DNA of 64,000 nt from Acanthamoeba sp. SK_2022b. Lineage: Eukaryota > Discosea > Longamoebia > Acanthamoebidae. The notes below the pieces were generated by a model, which saw nothing but the letters and a program-made list of their open reading frames with translations, did no database searches and had not been told where the DNA came from. Below are positions 13,601 through 29,917 of the stretch, in pieces (the first letter of the stretch is position 1; every line of letters starts with the position of its first letter). Location of the stretch: positions 1 to 64,000 of the forward strand of contig JANDJZ010000366.1 in assembly GCA_027943245.1 (NCBI GenBank), in the 5' to 3' direction. The translations under genes and the position numbers were made by a program.

Positions 13601-16600
13601 GAGATGGTGGCAGAGTTCGTGGGCGAGCTTGTGGGTGAACTCGTGGGTGAGATGGTGGGAGAAGTCGTGGGCGAGCTGGTGGGTGAACTCGTGGGTGAGT
13701 TGGTGGGAGAAGTCGTGGGCGAGCTTGTGGGTGAACTCGTGGGCGAGCTTGTGGGTGAGGTGGTGGCAGAGGTCGTGGGCGAGCTTGTGGGTGAGTTGGT
13801 GGGCGAGCTTGTGGGCGAGCTAGTGGGCGAACTCGTGGGCGAACTCGTGGGCGAACTCGTGGGCGAACTCGTGGGTGAGTTGGTGGGCGAGCTTGTGGGC
13901 GATCTCGTGGGTGAGCTGGTGGGAGAAGTCGTGGCCGAGCTGGTGGGCGAGCTTGTAGGCGAGCTTGTGGGTGAACTCGTGGGTGAGTTGGTGGGAGAAG
14001 TCGTGGACGAGCTGGTGGGCGAGCTTGTGGGTGAACTCGTGGGCGATCTCGTGGCAGAGGTTGTGGGTGATCTCGTGGGTGAGTTGGTGGGAGAAGTCGT
14101 GGACGAGCTGGTGGGCGAGCTTGTGGGTGAACTCGTGGGTGAGTTGATGGGAGAAGTCGTGGGCGAGCTAGTGGGTGAGTTGGTGGGCGATCTCGTCGGT
14201 GAACTAGAGGGCGACATGCTCGGGCTCGGGGTGGGGGTGTGCGAGGGTGTGGGTGTGGGCGAAGGAGTGACCGTACGCGAGGGCGAGGGCGAGTTCGTGG
14301 AGCTCGGAGTGGGCGTATGAGACGATGTGATCGACGGCGAGGGCGACGGAGAGGAATCATCAAAGTGGAGCAGGTAGTCGGCCATCACACCGAAGTTGGG
14401 AACGCCCAGCTAGAGAGACCACATGTCCCACCCATTCACCCAACCACACACCCACCAGGACAAAGTCTTAACACTGAGGTGACGTCTGTCATAGGTATGA
14501 TGGAGCGTGTGGACGGGGTGGCAAGACGTACGCCGGTGGCGGCGTCCCAGCCAGAAGTGGCTGCCCAGCCGTACTGACACACGTAGCCCATGGTGGCCTT
14601 GTTGGTGCCCGAGATCACGTCGGTGAAGGCCGACGGGCGATCGGTGGCCATCTGATAGAGCACAGGGTTGAGGAAGCCCAGCTGCGACTTGCCACTACTC
14701 CCGCACATACGCACGCATGCACAATGCAATTAGTCCCCCCTTTTCCGTGCAATCGTCTGCGTGTGCGATGCTACGGGCCGATCGTGCGGTGTGGGCTGCG
14801 GGAGGGGCACGTACGCGCTGATGCGCATTTGATTGATGAGCGTGATCAATCCGGCCAGTGAGGGTGTGCTCGCGCTCGTGCCGTCTAAGACCGTCCACTG
14901 TTTGGAGAGAGGAGGTCAATGCCAGCATTTCACGGTCGCACGCGCAGAAGAAACATAGAAGTAGAAGTAAATAGTGGGTGACGTTGAGGTTAGGTGAAAT
15001 AGGTGCCCTACCGCCGGAGTGGCGTTGCCCGTCGTTCCGCCGTACATGACGGAATATGCGTGGCCCAGCAAGCTGATGTCCGGATATCCCCTCCCTGGCC
15101 GCCGCCATCACCACATCCACCACCATATAATGCGGCGTGTCACACTCAACACTATGCACGTATATGTCGAGCGTGTGCGGAGCACCATTGGTGTTATAGG
15201 CAGAAGTCGGCGGGAAGCCGAGACCGGTCTTGCTGAGGTAGGCGGCCACCTGTGTGCTCTGCCAAGACGGCCGCGAGAAGACCGCCGAGAACCCGCCGCC
15301 GGAGGTGATGAAGGAGAGGCCCTCATACGAGGCCACCACGTCGGTGCCTGCGAGCATGCCCGTCACCACACCATTGACCTTAGCGCGGCCAGGTGCTGCT
15401 GGGATTCGGGAGTGGGAATACCTGAGCTGGGCCATTCGGTGGCGCCCACGGCGGTCGTCCATTGGCTGGTGGACGTGTAGCTTTGGATCATTGCCTGCAG
15501 GCCAGAGGTAGCTGTCGCAAAACTCTGGAATTGCGTAGAGCCCACGGTACCATAAACAAACGATGAACAGGAGCAGGACGAATAGAGCCACTCGAGACCT
15601 GGAAGCGCGCAATACACGCAAATGAGTCTCGTGAGCGCATGCATGCACGCCCAGTGCCTGCGAGCGGCTTAGGTGGGCGCACCCCAGCTGTCGGTTTCGA
15701 TGGCGGCATTGCAGCCGGACTGCTGGCTGAGGAAGGTGGTGATCGTGCTGAGCTGATCCGAACTGAACTGGCCCGTTCTGGCTGTGTCATGGCAACAGGA
15801 ATCCAGAAGCCACCCGCACGCCATGGTTGGACAACGAGCAAGCTGCTACTGACGTTGATGAACGGAGCTGAGCGATTGGAGGCAGAGGGGTGTACTTGCG
15901 GGGAAGCTGCGTGAGCCACTCGAATCGACAACCCAAATTTGGCCGCCTGTGGTGATGGATCTTGCATGAGAACGAGCGGCGGCACCGTGGCAGTGGACCG
16001 AGCGGGAGGATGTGTTGGGGTGGAGATCGGGGGGAGGGAGCGAATGAGGGGCGGCGTACAGGAGGTGCTTGTGTGGGCGCAGCCGCCGAGGTAGCAGTAC
16101 TTGGAGGTGTCCACAGGACAGGCTTTACTTCCGCCAGCAGCGCCGCCGTCGCCTGCGCGTGCAGATACAATCGTCGAGGACATGAGCATACTCGACGACT
16201 ACCATGATGACATCAAAGGAGGAGAAGCGAGCCATGTTACCTGACGCAACGAGCACGGAGATGCCTCGAGCGGCGATCTTGGCCAGCTGGTTCTCAGTGA
16301 CGGCGGTGTCGCTCCACGATCCCCCTGTGCTGGTCACTTCATCGGAGCCCCACGAAACTGAGTACACCTGCATAACCGTGTGCACGAGGATCGAGTGAAT
16401 TCCGAGGAGGAGCTGCGATGAGGGTGGGCGCCCGCAGGGGACTCGAACCATAGCCGAATTGGCGTCACCGGCGACTTGGAGGGCCCAGTAGTAGGTCGAG
16501 TATCCCGAGTTGTCGTTCAGGTGGAATCGATCATCGGCATTGCGCGCCATGCCAGTGATGTACTGGATATCGAGATCGCTCTCGCCTGTATACGCAACGT

Positions 16601-18217
16601 GAGAGCGTCGGCCTGGGTATGTGCATGCTTGTGAGTTGTGCTCAGAGTGGCGCGTTACCCGCGGCAGAGCAGGCGTAGGAGGAGCAGGGAACGTTGGAGC
16701 CGGTGCCCCTGATGGTCGTGACGGTCGGCATGGGCAGGCTGAAGTACGTGCAAAAGGCCTATGTCTCCCCCCCCACATTTGACAACGATAATCACCGGTC
16801 AGCGGAATGCCATTCGACCAAGCTGTCTCCTCGGTTAAGCGAGCTTACCTGCAAGCCGCCGGCAGAATACAAGTCGTTGAACGATACCACCGCCTGAGTC
16901 ACGGATAGACGTAGAGCTTGTTGGTCAGCGCGTCCACACTAACACACACGCTTACACCCACAGGACACACGTGGCAAGCCGTTTGCGCACTTGCGATACA
17001 GAAGATGACGCGAAGAGGGTCGAAGAAACGTTGTAGCGCGTCCTGAGATCGCTCGGGCCGATGCCCGACGTCTGCCGGCGGTCCATGCTCTAACCACACT
17101 CTCAATCAAGCAGCCAACCAATCGCAACTACGCAAGCAAGCGCAATGGAGAAAACCAGGGCGTGGAGGATACCTCAGTGGCGTCCTTGCGAGAGTGGCCG
17201 TGGGCGATGAACCGACGTGGAAACGAGACGTCGGTCAAACCGACCAGGTTGCGCACGTTGCGGCTGACGTTCAGGGACACCATGGCGCCTGCGAGCCATA
17301 AAGGTGCTACGGTGAGTGCTCCCCATCTCAGCTCAGTGAAGCACAACAGCTCTGGTGGTGGTGAGTGTGGCGGGGCGAAGTGGTTACTGTGGACAAGGAG
17401 AGGGACTGTGCGGCCAGTTGCCTGGTGCGTGTACATGGCGATCTCCGTGTCGAACAGATGTTCGGCGTTGGCCACTGTTGTGCTCACCTGTACTCACCAA
17501 TTAGATGACGCACCGTACCGATATTGGAGTGCATCAGCGCGGCGAGCCCAAAGAGGGAGGGAGGGGGGTGGAAGGGGAAACGGACCATGATGACGTCGCC
17601 ATAAGAGTTGGTGGTCATGGGTTGGTTGCCGTTGGCCTCGCTCTCGTCGGCGAGCCACTGCAGCACGGCCTCCTCGACCTCTGGCGGGGCCGCCACCAGC
17701 TCCCTGTGGTGTGGCCACCATGGCCACATCCGTCAACCTCGCCGATCACACAAAAGCGCTCGAGCTTCACTGGTGTCTAAGGGCGAGGAAGGAGAGATTG
17801 GGGGAGACCTGAGTTGCTGGGCAGAGAGGAATTGGCCGTAGGAGGGCGACTTGGGGTTGGACACCTCCTCGGCCACCTGCTGCGCGATGCCCCACTTGCC
17901 CGTCCTGCCGCAGCCCCACGCCATACACAGACACACACCACATGCGTGAGTGCGTCTTGAGTCAATCAAACATAAAAGGGGTAGGAGCGTTACTCGAGTT
18001 CGAGGAAGAAGGTGACTTGCTGGGTGGAGGAGGCTCGCTTCTGGCTCACCGACCAACCGGACAGGAGAAGCACATGATCGGGGATGGGCGCCTGGAGCTC
18101 GACGCGAAGCTCTCCTTCACCGTCGGCCTGTCGTCGCGGCAAGGTGGCGGTGGCTGGGTCCAAGAGCAGGGCCACCCCGACGGTCAACACGACCAAGAAC
18201 AGATGTAAGGCCTTCAT
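10657..18217 (-). CDS. Secreted sedolisin (S53, TPP1-like) peptidase, copy B, giant Ser/Pro/Thr tail
   Basis: Same exon layout as copy A. The start at 18,217 gives signal peptide MKALHLFLVVLTVGVALLL. Prodomain pieces are near 17,870 and 17,650. The catalytic Glu/Asp is in GESDLDIQYITGMARNADD (about 16,585). The oxyanion Asp in ASGDGG is formed across the junction near 16,240/16,155. The Ser is in LDGTSASTPSLAGL (about 14,870). After GVPNFGVMADYLLHFDD the last exon (from about 14,395 to the stop at 10,657) stays open for about 1,240 codons. Nearly all of them encode SPTSS/SPTNS-type repeats, about 1,220 residues, twice the size of the enzyme. Such a tail would be extended and is likely O-glycosylated (inference). 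No Cys-rich module, membrane segment or GPI signal follows it. The tail shows no stop or frame break. Confidence 0.87.
10680..14330. repeat. Coding minisatellite (SPT-type tail of sedolisin B)
   Basis: The basic unit is 12 bases (plus-strand sense GTGGGCGAGCTN, GTGGGTGAACTC and variants), read on the minus strand as S/P/T tetrapeptides. Higher-order structure is visible: blocks of about 140 bases recur at 11,811-11,950, 13,611-13,750 and 13,970-14,160. A distinct non-SPT module (plus-strand GTCCCTGTGCTGCT... GACGCAGTCCTGCTCG) occurs at 10,931-10,990 and again at 12,385-12,445. Because no unit contains a stop in either direction, the plus strand is also open for 879 codons; I regard that as a by-product. 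Confidence 0.93.
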
Positions 18218-18599
18218 AGTTGTTGCAGTCAGGGTTGGGAGGAACGGTTGTTCACCAGAACAAGAGACCTGTGGGTTTCACTAAACCGACAGCCCATATT
18301 TGAACCATGTGACCACACTCGCTTGAAATCTAACGACTCAGTTGGTCTTTTTTTGGGCCGGGAGTGTGGCCGGAGTTGGGATGAACTGGTACAGAACCTA
18401 CCGCAAGAGTTCTTTTGGTTTCGTTTACCAAAACAAAAACGGTACTTTTTCTTTTTCCAACCCGCCTGCGCAAGAAAAAGAAAAAGAAAAGAAAAAGAAA
18501 AGGACAAAAGAGAAGAAGGCCCAATTGGGCATTGGCGCCCCGACAGGCGGTAGATGCGTTGCTTGACGATGGGAGGGAGGGAAGGTGGACGAAGGGGAA
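18218..18599. other. Spacer between sedolisin B and C
   Basis: Holds the promoter of B and the 3' flank of C. It contains a 27-base block shared with the promoter of C (18,235-18,261) and a purine-rich AAAAAG-type stretch at about 18,475-18,520. No gene seen. Confidence 0.6.
18235..18261 (-). promoter_or_regulatory. Conserved upstream block of sedolisin B
   Basis: 27 bases identical to 23,830-23,856 upstream of copy C, at the same distance (about 17 bases) from the start codon. The core on the plus strand is GGAACGGTTGTTCACC. This could be a shared 5' UTR or promoter element, or simply a remnant of the duplication. Confidence 0.45.
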
Positions 18600-23814
<5,215 letters not shown>

Positions 23815-23829
23815 CGTTGTTGAGGCCAG

Positions 23830-23856
23830 TTGGGAGGAACGGTTGTTCACCAGAAC
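23830..23856 (-). promoter_or_regulatory. Conserved upstream block of sedolisin C
   Basis: 27 bases identical to 18,235-18,261 upstream of copy B. Copy D has a diverged upstream region that lacks it. Confidence 0.45.
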
Positions 23857-24119
23857 GTTGCAGATAAAAACAAGGCCGAAGAGAGAGATTTTTTTCCTAA
23901 TTTGGCCCACAAGGCAAAGCTGTATGAAGAAAAAAATGCACAGAAGAAGACAAGCCACAGCTGCGTGGACGCCAAGAAACAAAGGTGGTAACCCAAGAGC
24001 GTACTTGCATGCTCTCTTAGCAAGCCACTAGTAGGCCTCAGTCAGTCCATTCATCAGTCAAAATGCAGACACCTCATAGAAAAGAAATGTGGTCACCAAA
24101 GGCATTGACAAAAACAGAG

Positions 24120-25505
24120 TGTTCAGAAAAAAGTACAACAATGACTCTTTTGGCAATGTACACTTTTTATGCACAAATGGAATAAAAACACACCAAAATA
24201 TGACAAAAAAAACGCTTCAAATTCTGTAAAATGTGGTGAAACAGGGTTGAAACTTTGCTGTTTTGTACTTGACAAACTGTCTTGGTCATCATGAATTGTG
24301 TTCAAATTGTTGGAACTGAATCTCTTCTAAACATTCAAAAATTTCATTTCAGTACCTTGGTGCAAATTGAGGTGCCCTTTGGGTAAAACAGAGTGTTCAG
24401 AAAAAAGTAACAATGTCACTTTTTAATCAACCCAAAAATGCCTGTGCATGACCCAAGGTGAACCCATGCATATTCTGTACATCTGCAAATGTGTCTTTTT
24501 CATGATCTACCTTTTTCATCAAAAAACAACAAGGTGAGTGTTGACCTGATGCACATAGGTATGCCCACCACAGCCCAAAGATGAACTTGCCCCAAAGGGC
24601 CTCAATGCATTTCAAGATATCACTTTTTCATCATCATAGATCTTCACCCACAAGAGAACTGTTGAACCGATGTGCATCGGTTCTTCCACCCCAGCCCAGA
24701 GATGTACATATTTTTGGTGAGATACAAGGTATTTAGAAGAAATTTCACTTTATGTACAGATCTTTACCAAATTTGAGCTGTAACATGTGCAAAACAGGCA
24801 TGTCGCCATAAAATCACTCAGACCCGATGTGCATCGGTACCAACCCTTTAAAGATGTTTGTGAAAAACCAGTTCTTCTTGTTATGTGTTTTCTACTCCAC
24901 ACCAACATTCCTGCCACTGTTTTCAATGGCACCAAGGTACTGAAAAACTTTTTTGAAGGGTTAGAAGAGATCAAGTTCCAACAATTTAAACACAAATCCA
25001 TGTTGACCAATGCATTTTGTCAAGCACAAAACATCTGATTTTCAAAACTGTTTTACCTCAGTATACAGAATTTGAAGCTTTTTGTTGAGGCCTTGTACAT
25101 ATCTCGGTATATATTTTTATTCCATTTGTGATGAAAAGTGTACATTGTCAAAAGAGTCATTGTTACTTTTTTCTGAAGAAAAAAAAAGTGACAGCTGTGA
25201 ATGTACATGGGTTCCTCTTGGGTCATGTACATGCATTTTCAGCTTGTTAAAAAGTGACATAACTTTTTTCTAAACACTGCCCCAAGGTTCTGTACTTGCA
25301 TGTGGTTTTCCATTTGATGTAAGAGCAGGGGTGTCTCACTTTGATCATTCGAAATTTGTAATAACTCTTCACCTGTGAATAGACCATCATTTTGTGCTCC
25401 AGTCCACATGCACATTTAAAGTACCTTCAACCTTGCCATACACCAGTTTTAGGTTAATTAAAAAGTGACATTGTTACTTTTTTCCAAACACTCTTGTCAA
25501 TGTAT
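24120..25505. repeat. Cluster of diverged inverted repeats
   Basis: A segment of about 250 bases at 24,120-24,375 recurs as a diverged reverse complement at about 24,920-25,180 (shared stretches include CAAATGGAATAAAAA and AAATTGTTGGAACT). A second segment at 24,388-24,490 recurs inverted at about 25,190-25,290. A third inverted fragment lies at 25,455-25,505. The motif GAAAAAAGTAACAATGTCAC marks each copy. The order X-Y ... X'-Y' is not that of a simple hairpin element. Confidence 0.75.
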
Positions 25506-25929
25506 TCTATGGCTCCTCTCTTCAGGTTTTGCATCATCATGTTGCCTTGTTCAATCCAGTCTTGTATTCCATTTATGGTGTTATGAATAGGCTCTTTCAG
25601 TTCCATTTCCATCTACCATTGGAGGAGATCTGAATCTCACAACACAAAAAACCAGCTCCCCAACATCTGAATGACAACAGAGATGCCTACCCCAGCTGGT
25701 TTTGTAAGATGGTTGGTCAAGTGTTTCTCATTTTACTTACCCAGATGATGAATTGGATGCACAGTCATCTATGTGTGCAAAGGTGTGTTAGGACAATATA
25801 TAAGGCTGTGTTGTTACACAGTGCCCATGGATGGGATTACAACATTATGGCAATGCTGGTGAACATACTTTTGTGATGGTATAGCAAGCAAAAATGGCAA
25901 CAAGATCACCCACAACACTGCCCAAACAT

Positions 25930-26610
25930 GACAAGTTAGAGGGTGTAATTGGGAAAGAAGGTGCATGAGCATTATGTACGTGTACATGATGGTATAGCAA
26001 GCATAAATGTCATGAAGACCTCCAACATCAGGCCCACACATGACCAAATTGCAGCTTTTTTGTGGTGAAGGAGGTGCATGAGCACCACGTACGAATACGC
26101 AATGGTAGAGCAGAGAGAAATGCCAAGAAGACCATCAACATCACATGCTCACACATGACCAGAGAGCAAGCATTTTTATGGTAAAGAAATTGCATGAGCA
26201 CTGCATACGCATATGGAATGGCAAAACCTTGATGCTATGCCATCAATGAAGCTGCTCTCTCCTGCACATGCATGGCAGTGACCAGATAGCAAGCATTTTT
26301 ATGGTAAAGGTGGTGCATCAGCACCACATATGCTAATGCAATGGTAGAGCTTAGAGAAATGCCAAGAATACCATCACACGCCCACACTAGATGGCAGGCA
26401 TTTTTGTGGTGATGGAGGTGCATGAGCATTGCATACACATATGCAATGGTATGGCAAGCATAAACCCCAAGAAGGCCATCAGCACCACATGCTCATACAT
26501 TACCAGATGGCAGGTTATGATGTGTGGTGAAGAGGAGCTGCCTGAAAACTGCACATTTGGACACTATGGTTGCAAGCGTGTGTGTGGTGAAGGAGGTGCA
26601 CTGGCAAAAC
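25930..26610. repeat. Decayed tandem array, unit about 105-125 bases
   Basis: Five to seven diverged copies. Each starts near GGTGAAGGAGGTGCATGAGC and continues through GCAATGGTAGAGC, GAAATGCCAAGAAGACC, CACATGCTCACACATGACC and GCAAGCATTTTTATGG. Copy starts are near 25,955, 26,066, 26,180, 26,302, 26,408 and 26,526. Related fragments lie at 40,198-40,290 (inverted) and 48,855-49,075. Confidence 0.8.
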
Positions 26611-26927
26611 CTTGATACCATGCCATCAGTGAAGCAGCTCTCACCTGCACATGCATGACTGTGCAGCAGTTAGAGGTGAAGGAGATGAAGAAAGTGCAGA
26701 GCCATTGTGTGCTGTGTGCAAGCAGCAGCACCTGCCATGTTTCTTCAAGGTGCCACTGACAGTCAATGTTGTATGTTTGTGATTTGCACCATTCACCAGT
26801 AACCAGCCACCATTATGGAGCTGCCAAATTCATGAAATCTTAACGCTCATCACTGAGTAAGGGATGGGGGCTGGATGATTGACCAACATATACATAAGCA
26901 TGTGAGGGAAGGAGTGGACGAGGGGAA

Positions 26928-29834
26928 CTAAGGTGACCGAGTGGGCGAACGTGACAACGACTTGGTTGGCGATAGCAAGGGCGACCTGGATGGCGTGTGC
27001 GATTGCGAAGGCGATTGGGAGGGCGACCTTGATGGAGTAGGGGATGGCGAGGGCGAGCGTGTGGGTGAATGGGTTGACGAGACAGAGGGCGATCGAGAGG
27101 AAGTGGGCGTGGGAGAATTGGAGGGCGAGTTTACGGACGTTCGCATAGGTGAGAGCGAGGGCGATCTAGAGTGTGTGGGCGAGGAAGTTTGCGTGGGAGA
27201 GGTCGAGGGCGACCTCGTTGCAGATTTTGAGGGCGAGCTTGTGGGCGAATTTGTGGGCGAGATGGTGGCAGAGCTTGTGGGCGAGCTTGTGGGTGAGTTG
27301 GTGGGTGAGTTCGCGGGTGAGGTGGTGGCAGAGTTCGAGGGCGAGCTTGTGGGCGAACTCGTGGGCAAGTTGGTGGGAGAAGTTGTTGGCGAGTTGGTGG
27401 GCAAGCTTGTGGGCGAAGTCGTGGGTGAGTTGGTGGGCGTGGTGGTGGGCGTGGTTGTAGGTGAGCTTGTCGGCGAAGTCGTAGGTGAGTTGGTGGGCGA
27501 ATTTGTGGGTGAGTTGGTGGGTGAGCTCGTCGGTGAATTCGAGGGCGAGTTGGTGGGAGAACTTGTGGGAGTGGTCGTTGGTAAGTTTGAGGGCGAATTT
27601 GTGGGTGTGTTGGTGGGTGAGCTCGTCGGTGAATTTGAGGGCGAGCTTGAGGGCGAGCTTGTGGGCAAATTCGAGGGCGAGTTGGTGGCCGAGTTCGTCG
27701 GCGAGCTGGAGGGGCTTGTAGACGACGAGGGCGAAGGCGTTCCACTGCTGCTGGTTGATGGAGAAAAGGACTTGCTGGGGCTTGGTGTGGCCGTGGGCGA
27801 TGCGGTTCGGCTCTGGCTGGCTGTGGGCGTGGTTGTGGGCGATGGACTGACCGTACGAGAGGACGAGGACGAGGCACTGGGCGACGGGGACGGCGTGACG
27901 GACAGCGACGGGGACGGCGACGGATCATCAAAATGAAGCAAGTAGTCGGCCATCACACCGAAGTTGGGAACGCCCAGCTAGATCCCCACCCATTCACACA
28001 CCACAGGACAAAGTCTTAACACTGAGGCAAAGGCGCCTGTGTTTTCGTCGGCATAGGTGTGCCGAAAGGGGTGGCAAGACGTACGCCGGTGGCGGCGTCC
28101 CAGCCAGAAGTGGCTGCCCAGCCGTACTGGCACACGTAGCCCATGGTGGCCTTGTTGGTGCCCGAGACCACGTCGGTGAAGGCCGACGGGCGATCGGTGG
28201 CCATCTGATAGAGCACAGGGTTGAGGAAGCCCAGCTGCGACTTGCCACTACTCCCGCACACACACGCATCGCCCATACACACACAATGCGATGAGTCCTT
28301 CCGAATGTGTATTAGTCGGCGTGCGATGTTGCGCGGCGTGCGGTGTGAGGTGCGGGAGGAGCGAGTACGCGCTGATGCGCATCTGGTTGATGAGCGTGAT
28401 CAATCCAGCCAATGAGGGCGTGCTCGCGCTCGTGCCGTCAAAGGCATACCACTGTTCGGCAAGAGGATATCAGCGCTCATCAACCAGGGATATGTCACCA
28501 ACTCACAGGATAATGAAGAAAGATTGTGGCAATATGGGAATGTTGTGCCATTGGGGCAGCGGCCAGCACATTGCCACATGTTGCGGTGTGCATGTGGCTT
28601 GCGTGTGGGTGGTGGATGCTGGGGTAAGGTGCCTTACCGCTGGTGTGGAGCTGCCCGTCGATCCGCCGTACGAGACGAGATAATTGTGGCCCAGCAAGCT
28701 GATGTCCGGATATCCCCTCCCTGCGTTCGAACGCACCACCAGCACCCACATTCAACGCCGCCACGGCCACCATCGCCGGCGCCATCCATCATGCCCGCAA
28801 CGTTTGGCGACGTGTCACATCCAGCACTGTGTTTGCATGCGTGCGGGTTAGTGCGGCATACCGCTGGTGTTAACGACAGAGCTGGGTGGGAAGCCTAGAT
28901 TGGTCTGGTTGAGGTAGGCGGCCACGTGTGTGCTCTGCCACGAAGGCCGCGAGAAGACCGCCGAGAACCCGCCACCAGATGTGAAGGCGGAGAGGCCCTG
29001 GATCGTAGCCACCACGTCGGTGCCTGCATGCATGCCCGTCACCACAACGCTGATTTAGCGCGACCAGGTGCAAGCTGCGTTGAGCTTCTGGCGATACCTG
29101 AGCTGGGCCATTCGGTGGCGCCCACAGCGGTCGCCCACACGCTGGTGGACGTGTAACTTTGGATCATCTTTGGCAAGCTGGAGGTTGCTTTCGAAAAATT
29201 CTTGAATTGCGTGGTGCCCACGATACCGAAGACGAAAGATGAGCAAGGACAGGTTGAGTAGAGCCACTCGAGACCTGCCGCGCCCACCATCCTTGCATGT
29301 GAGTCACCTGAGTTCGTGCCTGCGTGCCTAGGGCATGCACGTGGTGGCGGCTGAGTGGGCCAACCATATATGTCTGTTTCAATGGCGGCATTGCAGCCAG
29401 ACTGCTGGCTGAGGAAGGTGGTGATCGTGCTGAGCTGTGTCGAACTGAACTGGCCCGTGCTGGCTGCGTCAGGTCGGAGGCGCAAGAGTCAGCTCGTGGT
29501 GGAGCTGAAGAACGGAGTTGAGTGACTTGAAGGAATTGGGGGGGGATGCACTTGCGGGAAAGCTGCGCGAGCCGCTCGAATCGACAATCCAAATTTGGCC
29601 GCCTGGTGATGATGGATGGTGTCACGAGGTTGCGCGGTGTTGGAGTGGGATTGAGGTCAGAAACGGCGTACAGGAGGTGGTTGTGTGGGCGCAGCCGCCG
29701 GCGAAGCAGTACTTGGAAGTGTCCAGAGGACACGCTTCGCTTCCGCCAGCAGCGCCGCCATCACCTGCCCATGGAGCATCAACAAGGGAGCACATGAGCA
29801 AACTCGACGACTCCCACAAAGACCAGAGAAGGAT

Positions 29835-29917
<83 letters not shown>

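Larger units (their letters stand above)
23815..26927. other. AT-richer repeat island without recognisable genes
   Basis: About 3.1 kb with clearly lower GC than its surroundings. Short reading frames exist, but none shows a family motif, a coherent exon chain or the local codon bias. The content is an inverted/direct repeat cluster (24,120-25,505), a decayed tandem array (25,930-26,610) and flanking unique sequence. It may be the remains of a non-autonomous transposable element or a satellite. Confidence 0.7.

Noticed and set aside
11681..14320. Long plus-strand gene rich in VGELVGE
   Set aside because: It is the antisense of the sedolisin B tail repeat. It has no start context, domain or splice partner, and similar antisense frames occur opposite the tails of C and D.
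24427..25273. Small proteins in the AT-rich island
   Set aside because: Frames of about 60-90 codons have no motif, no splice partners and codon use unlike the neighbours, and they overlap inverted repeats.
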